Assembly (NCBI GenBank): GCA_015296085.1
Contig: DVDT01000082.1
Coordinates: 97,156 to 161,155 of the forward strand
From: Trichormus sp. M33_DOE_039
GTDB lineage: Bacteria; Cyanobacteriota; Cyanobacteriia; Cyanobacteriales; Nostocaceae
Reading direction: 5' to 3'
DNA length: 64,000 nucleotides
Position numbers and translations under genes: made by a program. This document shows, piece after piece, positions 48,670 to 57,619 of the stretch (positions are counted from its first letter, which is position 1; each line of letters begins with the position of its first letter). The notes below the pieces were generated by a model. The model made no database searches. It saw nothing but the letters and a program-made list of their open reading frames with translations, and had not been told where the DNA came from.

Positions 48670-49088
48670 AATTTGAGTGGAATACTGAACTCTAAACCTA
48701 TTTAAAAATTTGGTGTCTTACAACTTCAGCTCTTTACCTTACGGTAATCTCTTTATGAACTAAAGTTTAACTACTTAAAAGATATTTGTCATTACTGAAT
48801 TAGGAAAACAAAGATAGTGAAATATTCATCTAGATTCACTGTATATCTCTCTATCTCTACTGAAATTAATAAAATTATTCAATGTGGTTTATATGTGAGA
48901 TCACTGAATATCTAAACTTATTCAGATACGATAACCACAGTATATTATTTTTTTGGGTTAAAAATAATACATACCTATATCATGAAAATTCGGTAATCCA
49001 GCATGAATTAGCATTTAGTGAATACATTGGCATCGAATATTAATCACTAATGATCGTAGGCTAACACTCAGGTCATTGACTATAAATT

Positions 49089-49124
49089 CCTATGTTAACC
49101 ACTAACATAGGTAGGTGATTTTTT
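49089..49124 (+). terminator. Terminator-like hairpin without an annotated gene upstream
   Basis: CCTATGTTA, loop of five bases, TAACATAGG, then TAGGTGATTTTTT. The T run starts several bases after the stem, so efficiency is uncertain. Confidence 0.5.
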
Positions 49125-49177
49125 GGGGATCTGAGAAAATTGACAACTAGTTTAGGAATTTTATTTTAGAAGAAGCA

Positions 49178-49393
49178 ATGGCTGATTACTTCCCATGTCC
49201 TCGTTACTGCGCCACACAGAAAAATCCCCATCATTCATTTTCAAGTGAGAAACTCTGTGATTTTTGCTGGGAGGAATATTGTTTTTGCTGGGCTGAGTAT
49301 TGCCTAGATGGCTGGTTGGCTGCTCAAGCCAGTCATGGTAGTGTAGCATCTACCGCCGATACTAAAAATCAAACACAAGCGAGGCCGTTGTAA
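49178..49393 (+). CDS. Possible small cysteine-rich protein, 71 aa
   Basis: Starts MADYFPCPRYCATQKNP and has seven cysteines within the first 43 residues in paired spacing (CPRYC, CDFC, CFCWAEYC), with many Trp and Tyr, then a polar tail. The pattern suggests a zinc- or metal-binding or disulfide knot. GAAGAAG lies a few bases before the ATG. The stop codon falls in the loop of a terminator hairpin, which supports a real transcript. No family recognised. Confidence 0.45.
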   Translation: MADYFPCPRYCATQKNPHHSFSSEKLCDFCWEEYCFCWAEYCLDGWLAAQASHGSVASTADTKNQTQARPL

Positions 49394-49404
49394 CCTCGCT
49401 TTCT
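49379..49404. terminator. Terminator hairpin between the Cys-rich frame and the DUF892 gene
   Basis: GCGAGG, nine-base loop, CCTCGC, then TTTCT. On the plus strand it follows the Cys-rich frame and contains its TAA; on the minus strand it could also serve the DUF892 gene. Confidence 0.7.
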
Positions 49405-49465
49405 GAGTAGATAGAAATTCTGACATTCGTGCTGAGAAGCACTATTCAGAATCTAGCTATGTTGG

Positions 49466-49981
49466 CTACTTACACTCCTTGAGCAATTGCGGCATATGCT
49501 GCTCTAGTTTCTTTGCTGTCTGTTCTTCTTGCTGCAAGTTTTGTTGCAGTAATTTTACTGCTTGTTTTTGTCCCATCTGTTCAGCAGTTTGAATCAAACC
49601 ACGGTAGCAAGCAATTTCTAATTGCTCAACTTTGGTTTGAGATGCGGCTAATCCCAAGGTGAGAATTTGTTGATTCTCCGCAGCTAGTAGCATGAATTTT
49701 TGACCATCACTGACCAGACCAGACGCAGCATCACAAGTTATCCGCTTCGGCTGTTGTCCCAAAGTATTGAACACTTGTTCTAAATTTTGAATCTGTTGTT
49801 CTGTTTCCCGGATATGAGTCTCAATCAAAGACTTCAACTGGCTATTTTGACAACACTGCAACATCATCTGTTGTGCTTCCCAAAAGCGTTGTTCAGCATC
49901 GTACATAACACCAATTTCGTAGACAAATTTCTCTTGTAAGTTGGTGATTTTGGCAACGGGGCGTTCACTTAATTGAACCAT
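49466..49981 (-). CDS. DUF892 (YciE/YciF-like) ferritin-like protein
   Basis: 171 aa, all alpha-helical, matching the YciE/YciF family: LQEKFVYEIGVMYDAEQRFWEAQQ, then THIRETEQQIQNLEQVF and a second Glu-rich pair (VEQLEIACYRGLIQTAEQMG). The spacing of Glu and His residues on a four-helix bundle suits a ferritin-type diiron site. In other bacteria the family is linked to stress responses. It starts at the first ATG, with AGGAGAAA about six bases upstream. It stands alone. Confidence 0.88.
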   Translation of the reverse strand: MVQLSERPVAKITNLQEKFVYEIGVMYDAEQRFWEAQQMMLQCCQNSQLKSLIETHIRETEQQIQNLEQVFNTLGQQPKRITCDAASGLVSDGQKFMLLAAENQQILTLGLAASQTKVEQLEIACYRGLIQTAEQMGQKQAVKLLQQNLQQEEQTAKKLEQHMPQLLKECK

Positions 49982-50234
49982 AGATTTTCTCCTGGGATGT
50001 GGACACCAAGATTTCGGTGTTTGTATCTTTCACCTACGTTCGCCAATCAACTCCTTGTTCTCGTCATCCCAGAGGAACAACTGATTGTTAATTCTGAGTG
50101 CTAAGTCAGATACATAGTCAGTCATTAGTCAATAGTCAAAAATTACTCTACCTCGTCCCTCTACTCTCTATTCCCCACATGAGAACGTGAGTAAAGTAAA
50201 GTAAAGATAGGTTAAGAATGCGCTGATAATTATA

Positions 50235-50915
50235 ATGACTGTTCCACACTTGCAGGAAATTTCCTCTCAGTTAGAAAGTCCAAATTTGCGCGATCGCATG
50301 GTAGCACTGGCCAATTTGCGGCACGTACCTGCTGAAGATGCTGTACCTCTCATTAAAAAGGTCTTGGATGATGAATCTTTGCAGCTGCGATCGATGGCAA
50401 TTTTTGCCCTAGGTATCAAGCAAACAACAGAATGCTACCCAATTTTGATTAATATTCTCCAAAATGACCCAGATTATGGGATGCGTGCAGATGCAGCTGG
50501 AGCTTTAGGCTATTTGGGTGATACTAGAGCCTTTGAAGTGTTAGCCAGAGCCTTTTATGAGGATACTGACTGGCTGGTACGCTTCAGTGCTGCTGTGTCT
50601 TTAGGTAATCTCAAAGATCCACGAGCGCGCGAAATTTTAATTCAAGCTTTAGATAGTCCTGAAGTTGTCTTACAACAAGCCGCAATCTCAGCCCTAGGAG
50701 AAATCCAAGATATTGAGTCAGTAGATAATCTGCTACGCTTTGCTCAATCAGATGATTGGTTAGTCAGACAAAGGTTGGCAGAGTCTTTGGGAAATCTGCC
50801 CAGTCCTAAAAGCGTCTCAGCTTTGAAATATTTGACAAAAGACAGTCATCCCAACGTTGCAGAAGCAGCAAAAATCTCACTCACCAGACTTGAGCAAAGT
50901 GGTAATCAAGTTTAG
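50235..50915 (+). CDS. HEAT-repeat protein (phycobilisome-lyase/NblB-like)
   Basis: 226 aa made almost wholly of HEAT-type repeats of about 31 residues (LQLRSMAIFALGIKQ; GMRADAAGALGYLGD; WLVRFSAAVSLGNLKD; VLQQAAISALGEIQD; WLVRQRLAESLGNLP). The E/F-type bilin lyases and NblB, a phycobilisome degradation factor, are built this way and have this length. It lies 74 bp before a CpcS-type lyase gene on the same strand, which supports a phycobilisome role. I cannot separate NblB from other HEAT proteins by eye. Confidence 0.8.
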   Translation: MTVPHLQEISSQLESPNLRDRMVALANLRHVPAEDAVPLIKKVLDDESLQLRSMAIFALGIKQTTECYPILINILQNDPDYGMRADAAGALGYLGDTRAFEVLARAFYEDTDWLVRFSAAVSLGNLKDPRAREILIQALDSPEVVLQQAAISALGEIQDIESVDNLLRFAQSDDWLVRQRLAESLGNLPSPKSVSALKYLTKDSHPNVAEAAKISLTRLEQSGNQV

Positions 50916-50989
50916 TTTTAAAACCTCCAGCTGCTTTTTAATAATAAGTAAGTGGGATTTTCGTATTTTGATGCAGGGTAGTTTTAATT

Positions 50990-51550
50990 ATGAATATTGA
51001 AGAATTTTTTGAGTTGAGTGCTGGTAAATGGTTTTCCCATCGCAGCAGTCACAGTTTAGATGTTAAGCCATCGGAAGACGGTAAATCAAACCTGATTATT
51101 GAGACACTAGCAGCCGATCACCCAGAAGTGATCCAACTTTGTCAACAATATGAAATTTCTCCGAGTGCAGCTTCCTGTGCAGCAAAAATTACCTGGAAAG
51201 ACCCCATAAAATCGGAGAGAGAAAAGCCTGCATCTACCGTATTAGTTTCTGTACCAGATCAGGATAATCCCCATGAAGGCAAACTACTGCAAGCCAGTGG
51301 TGATGCTAAAGTAGTACCTGTTGCTGGTCGGTATAAAATTGGCAGTGATGAAGCATTGACTATAACGACAGAATCCGAAACAACTTGGGCTGAAGAACGC
51401 CTATGGTTTGCCAGCCCTAATTTACGGATGCGCGTCAGTATCTTTAAGTATTCTGGTGGCTTTAGTATGGCTGCCTTTACTTCTGAGATTCGCATGGGTG
51501 GCAGTGCGCCTGCCAAGCAAACTTCAGAAGTGGCTAATTCAGCTAGCTAA
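50990..51550 (+). CDS. CpcS/CpeS-type phycobiliprotein lyase
   Basis: S-type lyase that attaches phycocyanobilin (or a related bilin) to the Cys-84-equivalent of phycobiliproteins. The 186-aa protein starts [20 protein letters not shown], the family signature, with conserved [17 protein letters not shown] near the C-terminus and a lipocalin-like beta-barrel pattern. It follows the HEAT protein gene closely and may be co-transcribed. An AT-rich hairpin follows its stop. The assignment between CpcS and CpeS subtypes needs a phylogeny. Confidence 0.92.
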   Translation: MNIEEFFELSAGKWFSHRSSHSLDVKPSEDGKSNLIIETLAADHPEVIQLCQQYEISPSAASCAAKITWKDPIKSEREKPASTVLVSVPDQDNPHEGKLLQASGDAKVVPVAGRYKIGSDEALTITTESETTWAEERLWFASPNLRMRVSIFKYSGGFSMAAFTSEIRMGGSAPAKQTSEVANSAS

Positions 51551-51561
51551 GAGGCAAGTAA

Positions 51562-51620
51562 GTAAAAAGTAAAAAGGTAAAAGTCACAAACAAAAATCTT
51601 TTACCTTTTTACTTTTTTAC
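51562..51620. repeat. AT-rich inverted repeat after the bilin lyase gene
   Basis: GTAAAAAGTAAAAAGGTAAA pairs with CTTTTACCTTTTTACTTTTT. Arms of about 22 bases; a T run within the second arm could terminate transcription. It separates convergent genes. Same family as 1086-1140 and 32291-32326. Confidence 0.7.
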
Positions 51621-51664
51621 AGTCAATGCCAATCTCAACAAGTTAGCCGTGGAATTACTCATAA

Positions 51665-53143
51665 TCAAATTTGCAATAAATTGGCGATCGCCTGTGGCAT
51701 GGGTAAGATAATAATCACCAACAAAACCATTGCCAATAAACCTAAAATGTCACGTTTATTATCTAGTTCAGTGACATCATTTAAGGCTGGTTCATCAATT
51801 AAAGGGATGAACAACAAAATAATTGCCCACACAAAAAATTCTGGTTGCACTAAGGAGAGCATGAGCAACAACAGACGAGCAATTTGACCAATTAGCATGG
51901 CGGTGCGTTGTCCGAACATGGCATGAACAATATGGCCGCCATCTAGCTGTCCCACAGGCATGAGATTCAAAGCTGTCACAATTAGCCCTAAAAAACCAGC
52001 TACAGCTACAGGATGTAAATCAATAGCTGTTTTTGCTGTCAATTCACTACCTAGAGCGATTTTAGACAGTATTGCTAACAAAATTGAATATTTAGGGTTG
52101 AGTGCATCGGGGTTCAAAAGACCTGTTCTGTCACTCAAAGGAACTATAGTTGAGTGTGCTAAACCCCAAATAATCAAGGGCAACGTAGCGATAAACCCAG
52201 CAATTGGCCCAGCAATACTTACGTCAAATAAAGCCTTACGGTTGGGGATGGGACTCCGCATTTGAATAAATGCCCCAAAAGTTCCCAGGAAAAAAGGCAT
52301 GGGAATAAAATAAGGCAGCGTGGAGCGGATTTTGTAGAATCTAGCGGTTAAATAGTGTCCCAGTTCGTGGATACCCAAAATAGTCATTAGACCTAAAGCA
52401 TAGGGTAATCCTTGCAACAGAATCATAGGATTTGATGCTAGGGTTCTAGGGTCGATCCCAGCAATTTTGACACCCACCAAGGATGTAGTCAGCATTGTTG
52501 CTAACACTAGCAACAAGGCTAATCCTGGGCGTGTTAATTTTTCTTGTTGATTAACATTTCCAGATCTAGCTGCTTGCGCGTTGGGAACTAACACAAAGAA
52601 GGGTTTACCATTAAAACCTTCTTGAAAAATAATCAAAAAGCGATCGCCAAATTGTGATTCGATGTTGGCTCTGATCTGCTGATAGGCTTGAATAGGTGTT
52701 GTTCTCAACTGACCACGACAAATGATCGCCTGAGGTCTATACTCAATGTTTTGGATGTAGTAAATAGACCAGGGAAAACAATTTCGTAGTTGGGTTTCTT
52801 CCGTAGGTTCAATGGGACGCACAGGTGCTTGTTCTGCGGTAGGATGGATAGCCGATTGTGATTCTGGGGTTTGGTTTGGAGTTTGTTTATCCATCGGCGG
52901 TTGCCGTCCCCACTGAAACAACAGCCAGTATAACAAAAGGCAGATAATTGCAGGCCAGATAATTAGTGATGGTGGCGGAGGTTGTTTGACCCCATACGCC
53001 AGTGTCCAACCACTTAATAACAATGCTGGTGTCATTAATACCAACCACAACAACCAAATTGGTGTGCGGGTGATGTTAGCAACACTACGCTGCACCATTA
53101 AATAAGTAGCTAATCCCAGTAGGAGGAGAAACCAAAATGTCAT
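51665..53143 (-). CDS. M50-family site-2 protease-like membrane metalloprotease
   Basis: 492 aa. Two N-terminal hydrophobic segments, a soluble linker (about 60-210), then the protease core: HELGHYLTARFYKIRSTLPY (HExxH zinc site, about 261), SIAGPIAGF, and the third ligand motif NLMPVGQLDGGHI (about 397). Further helices follow. The layout resembles the EGY1-like M50 proteases of cyanobacteria and chloroplasts. The likely role is intramembrane cleavage of regulators or thylakoid proteins; the substrate is unknown. The gene stands alone. Confidence 0.9.
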   Translation of the reverse strand: MTFWFLLLLGLATYLMVQRSVANITRTPIWLLWLVLMTPALLLSGWTLAYGVKQPPPPSLIIWPAIICLLLYWLLFQWGRQPPMDKQTPNQTPESQSAIHPTAEQAPVRPIEPTEETQLRNCFPWSIYYIQNIEYRPQAIICRGQLRTTPIQAYQQIRANIESQFGDRFLIIFQEGFNGKPFFVLVPNAQAARSGNVNQQEKLTRPGLALLLVLATMLTTSLVGVKIAGIDPRTLASNPMILLQGLPYALGLMTILGIHELGHYLTARFYKIRSTLPYFIPMPFFLGTFGAFIQMRSPIPNRKALFDVSIAGPIAGFIATLPLIIWGLAHSTIVPLSDRTGLLNPDALNPKYSILLAILSKIALGSELTAKTAIDLHPVAVAGFLGLIVTALNLMPVGQLDGGHIVHAMFGQRTAMLIGQIARLLLLMLSLVQPEFFVWAIILLFIPLIDEPALNDVTELDNKRDILGLLAMVLLVIIILPMPQAIANLLQI

Positions 53144-53258
53144 TTGCTTTTCATTGATTGAGAAAAAAACAGCCTGCTAAAAGAAGGCAAAAGTAAAAAG
53201 AAAGAATTTTTATTTTCCCAGCTTTTTACCTGTTGAATATACTTCACTCCCTAGTACA

Positions 53259-53312
53259 GACGCGGAGACACTCATCATAGCGACTTCTCGTAAGAGTATC
53301 ATCACGTCTCTA
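53259..53312. repeat. GTAGAGACG-family inverted repeat
   Basis: CAGACGCGGAGACACTCATC and, inverted, ATCATCACGTCTCTACC about 25 bp later. Related to the perfect palindrome at 10681-10710. It lies in the divergent spacer between the M50 and metallo-beta-lactamase-fold genes. Confidence 0.5.
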
Positions 53313-53339
53313 CCTCCTCCCCACTCACCACATTTGCTC

Positions 53340-54008
53340 ATGTTCCCTTTACCTCAACAACCAAGTTCTACCACTAAGTCACCAAGGTTTGTCCTAGACA
53401 ATATTTTTGCCTTTCCACCAAATCGTGACACATTGGGGGGAACGTCTTATTTCATTGTAAGAAATGAAGGGAATATCCTCATAGATTGCCCATCATTAGA
53501 CGAAGTAAATCAAAATTTTTTGCGATCGCACGGTGGCGTTAAATGGTTATTTATTACCCATCGCGGTGCTATTGGTAAAACCTCAGAAATTCAGCAAAAT
53601 TTTGGTTGTGAGGTACTAATTCAAGAGCAGGAAGCCTATTTATTACCAGGTTTGACAGTCACTACCTTTACTCAAGAACTAACGTTAGATGCTACAACCA
53701 AGTTAATTTGGACACCAGGACATTCTCCTGGCTCATCTTGCCTCTACTATAACAGCAACGGAGGTGTGCTATTTTCTGGTCGCCATTTAGTCCCAAACCT
53801 GCAAGGCGAACCAGTACCAATGCGAACCTCAAAAACCTTTCACTGGCCGCGACAACTTCAAAGCCTAGAAAAACTTATACAAATCTTTACACCAGAAACA
53901 CTTCAGTATATCTGTCCTGGTGCTAATACAGGTTTTTTGCGTGGAGAGCGAGTTATAAACAAAGCTTACCCACGCCTAACAGCAATTGATTTAAAAGCTT
54001 TGTTGTAA
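53340..54008 (+). CDS. Metallo-beta-lactamase-fold protein with degenerate metal site
   Basis: 222 aa. The fold is recognisable from YFIVRNEGNILIDCPSL, WLFITHRGAIGKTSEI, IWTPGHSPGSSCLYY and LFSGRHLVP. The usual HxHxDH zinc motif appears as HRGAIGK, with only the first histidine left, and the SGDxL motif as SGRHL. So hydrolase activity through the normal dinuclear site is doubtful. I start at ATG 53340; a TTG two codons earlier is also open. Role unknown. Confidence 0.82.
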   Translation: MFPLPQQPSSTTKSPRFVLDNIFAFPPNRDTLGGTSYFIVRNEGNILIDCPSLDEVNQNFLRSHGGVKWLFITHRGAIGKTSEIQQNFGCEVLIQEQEAYLLPGLTVTTFTQELTLDATTKLIWTPGHSPGSSCLYYNSNGGVLFSGRHLVPNLQGEPVPMRTSKTFHWPRQLQSLEKLIQIFTPETLQYICPGANTGFLRGERVINKAYPRLTAIDLKALL

Positions 54009-54014
54009 ATTGGG

Positions 54015-54145
54015 CATTGGGGAGGCAGTGCATTTCGGTGAATCCATCCCCTACAGAGGGTTTCCCACCGTAGGGAGTGGTGTTAGCGACACTCCTAGAG
54101 TTACCCTAAGGGAGGTTTCCTCCTTTGTAGCAACTGCCGTCATTG
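54015..54145. repeat. Dispersed repeat copy
   Basis: GGGGAGGCAGTGCATTTCGG, GGTTTCCCACCGTAGGG and TTTGTAGCAACTGCCGTC, matching the copies at 26733-26870 and 29690-29795. It separates two convergent genes. Confidence 0.6.
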
Positions 54146-54227
54146 GGTATGAGAAATTAGTTTAGGATCGTCTGCCTCTATTTTTCCCTTGTCTACCTTT
54201 TCTCCCCAATCCCCATCCCCCATTTTT

Positions 54228-55481
54228 CTAGCCTCTAGCCTCTACTCCTGCTACTACAGTATTTTTACTCAAAATTTCCACTGCTGCTTGATATTGCAAA
54301 TCTGATTCTGAGCCAATTTGATCACGCTTAAGGGGTGGCTGAGATATCACCTGATCTGGTTTAATCCCTAATTTGTTAATATCTCGATGGGTAGGAGTTT
54401 CATACTTGGCGATGGTAACGGCTAAACCAGAACCATCGGAAAGTTCAAATAAAGATTGGATTAAACCTTTACCAAAGGTAGTTTCACCTACCAATGTGGC
54501 ACGACCGTTATCTTGGAGCGCGCCTGCTAGAATCTCACTGGCACTGGCTGTGCCTTGATTGACTAGAATGACTAAAGGATCGTCTGTTAAAGCTGGGCCA
54601 AAAGCATCAAAACTACCCTGAATGCCTTGACGGTTGACCGTATAGACTATAGTTCCTGAATCTAACCACAAACGGGCAATTTCAATGCCTGCTTGTAGTA
54701 AACCACCAGGATTATTTCGCAAATCTAAAATGTAGGCATCTGCGCCTTTTTTCTCTAGACTAGAAATGGCGTGTGCTAACTCTGTAGAGGCGTTGGCATT
54801 GAATTGTGTCAGCCGCAGATAGCCGATAGACCTACCTTGAGGGGACGAGCGTAATTCAGCCACAACGGGATTGAGCGCAATGCGATCGCGCGTAACTCTC
54901 ACTTCCTTCTCGCCATCTCCATCTCGCTCAATTAACAGCGTGACTAAACTTCCAATCGGGCCGCGCATCCTAGCGGCGGCTTCATCTAGAGTTAAATTGT
55001 CTGTAGGAATGCCTTCAATTTTGAGAATGCGATCGCGGGGTTGAATTCCCGCTTTATCGGCTGGCGAACCCTCAATGGGTGATACTACCTCCAGTCTTCC
55101 AGTTTCGGGATTCAAGGCAATTTGTAAGCCAACTCCGGTCAATTCTCCAGAAGTATTTACCTGCAAACTCCGATACTGCTCAGGGTCTAAAAACCTAGTA
55201 AAAGGGTCATCCAGGCTCTTGAGCATATTCTGAATCGCAACATAGGCAGCTTTTTGGTTTTCCAGAGGCTTTAAGAGTGCCTTTTGCCTCACTGCTGACC
55301 AGTTTTGATGATTAAACGTATCGTCTAAGTAAGCGTGATTGACGATTCGCCAAACTTCTGAAACTAGTTTTTGTGATTCCGTCAATGCGTCTGCTGGTTG
55401 GATAAGTGTGCCGAACACTAAACCAAAAGCCACTAATAATGAAAATCCCAACCGAAAAACCTGTTTGTGCATGAACCCCAT
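54228..55481 (-). CDS. ctpA: Carboxyl-terminal processing protease (CtpA-type)
   Basis: S41-family serine protease. In cyanobacteria and chloroplasts CtpA trims the C-terminus of the D1 protein of photosystem II in the lumen. About 417 aa: signal peptide (FSLLVAFGLVFGTLIQPADA), PDZ domain (about 95-180, GVGLQIALNPETG, GIQPRDRILKIEG) and catalytic core with the Ser in NQGTASASEILAGALQD and the Lys in TFGKGLIQSLFEL. ATG 55481 is preferred, with GAGG 11 bases upstream; GTG 55493 and ATG 55472 are also in frame. It is divergent from petB. Ctp paralogues exist, so the A form is likely but not certain. Confidence 0.85.
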   Translation of the reverse strand: MGFMHKQVFRLGFSLLVAFGLVFGTLIQPADALTESQKLVSEVWRIVNHAYLDDTFNHQNWSAVRQKALLKPLENQKAAYVAIQNMLKSLDDPFTRFLDPEQYRSLQVNTSGELTGVGLQIALNPETGRLEVVSPIEGSPADKAGIQPRDRILKIEGIPTDNLTLDEAAARMRGPIGSLVTLLIERDGDGEKEVRVTRDRIALNPVVAELRSSPQGRSIGYLRLTQFNANASTELAHAISSLEKKGADAYILDLRNNPGGLLQAGIEIARLWLDSGTIVYTVNRQGIQGSFDAFGPALTDDPLVILVNQGTASASEILAGALQDNGRATLVGETTFGKGLIQSLFELSDGSGLAVTIAKYETPTHRDINKLGIKPDQVISQPPLKRDQIGSESDLQYQAAVEILSKNTVVAGVEARG

Positions 55482-55845
55482 TTTCAATTTCACCTCAACC
55501 CAAAATGCCTAGAATTGCTCAGTTGACTCGTCGTTGATGAAATCTATCTCTCGATTATGTTACTTTTTTTATAGAAGTGGTGCATTGTTCTCATGAAGTT
55601 GTTACAGGAACTATGTGAATAACCACCTCAACAAAAGATAAAATCTACTTTGTAACCATCATTATGGATGTTGGCTTGCAAAGGGAACGCAATATATTCC
55701 ATATTTACAGAGTGTTAAGTTTCTAAACTTTTAGCACTCTCGCAGTGCAAAAGCAAACGAACAAAATCCTCTTAAAAGAAAATCCCAAAACTGCCAATTG
55801 GGAGATTGAATCAACCGCAACCGATTTTTAGGAACTTGAGATTGT
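55482..55845. other. Divergent spacer between ctpA and petB
   Basis: 364 bp. It holds a hairpin TTTTAGCACT/AGTGCAAAA (about 55729-55752) in the expected petB leader, about 95 bp before the ATG. It resembles half of a CIRCE element but lacks the second arm. No gene seen. Confidence 0.5.
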
Positions 55846-56493
55846 ATGGCCAACGTTTACGACTGGTTTGAGGAACGCCTGGAAATTCAGGCACTCGCTG
55901 ATGATGTCACCAGCAAGTACGTCCCTCCCCACGTCAACATCTTTTACTGTCTAGGTGGCATTACTCTGGTTTGCTTCTTAATCCAGTTCGCCACAGGCTT
56001 TGCCATGACGTTCTACTACAAGCCAACAGTGGCCGAAGCTTACTCCTCAGTACAGTACATCATGAATGAGGTGAACTTCGGTTGGCTAATTCGTTCCATC
56101 CATCGCTGGTCTGCCAGCATGATGGTGCTGATGATGATTCTGCACGTCTTCCGGGTGTATCTGACTGGTGGTTTCAAAAAGCCCCGCGAATTAACCTGGG
56201 TAAGCGGTGTTATTCTAGCTGTAATCACCGTTTCTTTTGGCGTTACAGGCTATTCTCTGCCTTGGGATCAGGTTGGTTACTGGGCGGTGAAAATCGTGAG
56301 TGGTGTACCAGAAGCAATTCCTGTAGTCGGTGTACTCATCTCCGATTTACTACGTGGTGGTTCTAGTGTTGGTCAAGCAACCTTGACACGCTACTATAGC
56401 GCACACACTTTTGTATTGCCCTGGTTAATTGCGGTCTTCATGCTGTTCCACTTCTTGATGATCCGTAAACAAGGTATTTCCGGCCCCTTGTAA
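55846..56493 (+). CDS. petB: Cytochrome b6
   Basis: Di-heme core subunit of the cytochrome b6f complex, which passes electrons from plastoquinol to plastocyanin or cytochrome c6 and pumps protons. The 215-aa protein starts [17 protein letters not shown], has four membrane helices and the heme-ligating histidines in [28 protein letters not shown] and in [28 protein letters not shown] (in part). [12 protein letters not shown] and [13 protein letters not shown] are invariant. It is followed 249 bp later by petD on the same strand. Confidence 0.98.
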   Translation: MANVYDWFEERLEIQALADDVTSKYVPPHVNIFYCLGGITLVCFLIQFATGFAMTFYYKPTVAEAYSSVQYIMNEVNFGWLIRSIHRWSASMMVLMMILHVFRVYLTGGFKKPRELTWVSGVILAVITVSFGVTGYSLPWDQVGYWAVKIVSGVPEAIPVVGVLISDLLRGGSSVGQATLTRYYSAHTFVLPWLIAVFMLFHFLMIRKQGISGPL

Positions 56494-56742
56494 TGCCATC
56501 AGCCACAATGTGAACAGGCAACAGCATCAGTTACAAGAACCAGTCATTGAGTTTAAATTAGTGAAAAATAATTAACTAATGACTTAAAGTTTCCTTAAAG
56601 GTAAACGCTTGTAATTGGGATTTACGGTAGGCTACCCAAGGACACAACAGCAGGGCTAGTTCTACTTGAAGTTAGTCTAGAGATTTGAGGGCTTGTCCTC
56701 AAAGCTTTAACTGAAATTTTCGCAGGAGAGCGCATTTTCCCT

Positions 56743-57225
56743 ATGTCGATACAAAAGAAACCCGATCTGAGCGATCCAAATTTAAGAGCCAAACTCGCCA
56801 AAGGTATGGGTCACAACTATTATGGTGAACCAGCTTGGCCTAATGACCTACTGTATGTATTCCCAGTAGTAATTATGGGTTCATTTGCTTGTATTGTGGC
56901 TCTAGCTGTATTAGATCCCGCCATGACAGGTGAACCAGCGAATCCTTTCGCTACACCACTGGAAATTCTGCCAGAGTGGTATTTGTACCCAGTATTCCAA
57001 ATTTTGCGATCGCTGCCTAACAAATTGTTGGGAGTGCTAGCAATGGCTTCAGTGCCTCTGGGATTAATTCTCATTCCCTTCATTGAGAGCGTCAACAAAT
57101 TCCAAAACCCCTTCCGCCGTCCAGTTGCAACCACAGTTTTCTTATTTGGAACTCTGGTTACTCTCTGGTTAGGTATTGGTGCTGCGTTACCCTTAGAAAA
57201 ATCCTTAACCTTGGGACTGTTCTAA
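56743..57225 (+). CDS. petD: Cytochrome b6f complex subunit IV
   Basis: Partner of cytochrome b6, completing the cytochrome b-type core of the b6f complex. The 160-aa protein has three membrane helices and the PEWY motif of the quinol-oxidation site ([15 protein letters not shown], about 78-81). It starts [18 protein letters not shown], as in other cyanobacteria. AGGAGAG about 15 bases before the ATG is the likely ribosome site. The petB-petD gap is 249 bp and contains no gene. Confidence 0.98.
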   Translation: MSIQKKPDLSDPNLRAKLAKGMGHNYYGEPAWPNDLLYVFPVVIMGSFACIVALAVLDPAMTGEPANPFATPLEILPEWYLYPVFQILRSLPNKLLGVLAMASVPLGLILIPFIESVNKFQNPFRRPVATTVFLFGTLVTLWLGIGAALPLEKSLTLGLF

Positions 57226-57619
57226 GCTGAAACTATTCGCCAAAAAACTCTTTGACGCTTGTAGTTTTCAATAGCGCGTATCTAAAGTTATGATGTCTGA
57301 TGACAAGACACCCCCTGGGTATCTACGACAAAAAGTCGTTCATTTCTTCGGTATATGTGCTTTTGAAAACATAAAACAAGCGTCAATTTTAGTGAATAGG
57401 AAATTGGGTATTGATCACTGGGCATTGGTGTAAAATATACTCTGCTTCTTTGGTTTACTGCTCCCAGTTCCTAGTCCCTAATTTCCAGTCACTAATACCT
57501 CTAGTGTTGTCTAGTTTACTTCTCTCTCTTGAATCCAAAAGCTATTTCAAAACACAAAATAGATTGAAGAACAGCAGATTACAGAGATTCTCATACATAT
57601 TCAATTCAATCCACGGTCA
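57226..57619. other. Spacer downstream of petD with small hairpins
   Basis: 394 bp. GTCTGATGACAAGAC (about 57295-57309) and ACGACAAAAAGTCGT (about 57326-57340) are small hairpins and could end the petBD transcript, though the T run after the second is weak. The rest is AT-rich with CCTAGTCCCTAATT-type heptamer remnants near 57470-57490. Confidence 0.45.

Larger units (their letters stand above)
48337..49177. other. 840-bp spacer with two terminator-like hairpins but no clear gene
   Basis: AT-rich. It holds hairpins at 48642-48669 and 49089-49124 (listed separately), each followed by a T run, one per strand. A TTACCTTACGGTAA palindrome lies near 48734-48748. No frame of good quality is seen between them, so short RNAs are possible. 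Confidence 0.5.

Noticed and set aside
55729..55756. CIRCE-like TTAGCACTC element before petB
   Set aside because: Only one arm matches; the second arm GAGTGCTAA is missing, so it is called a simple hairpin.
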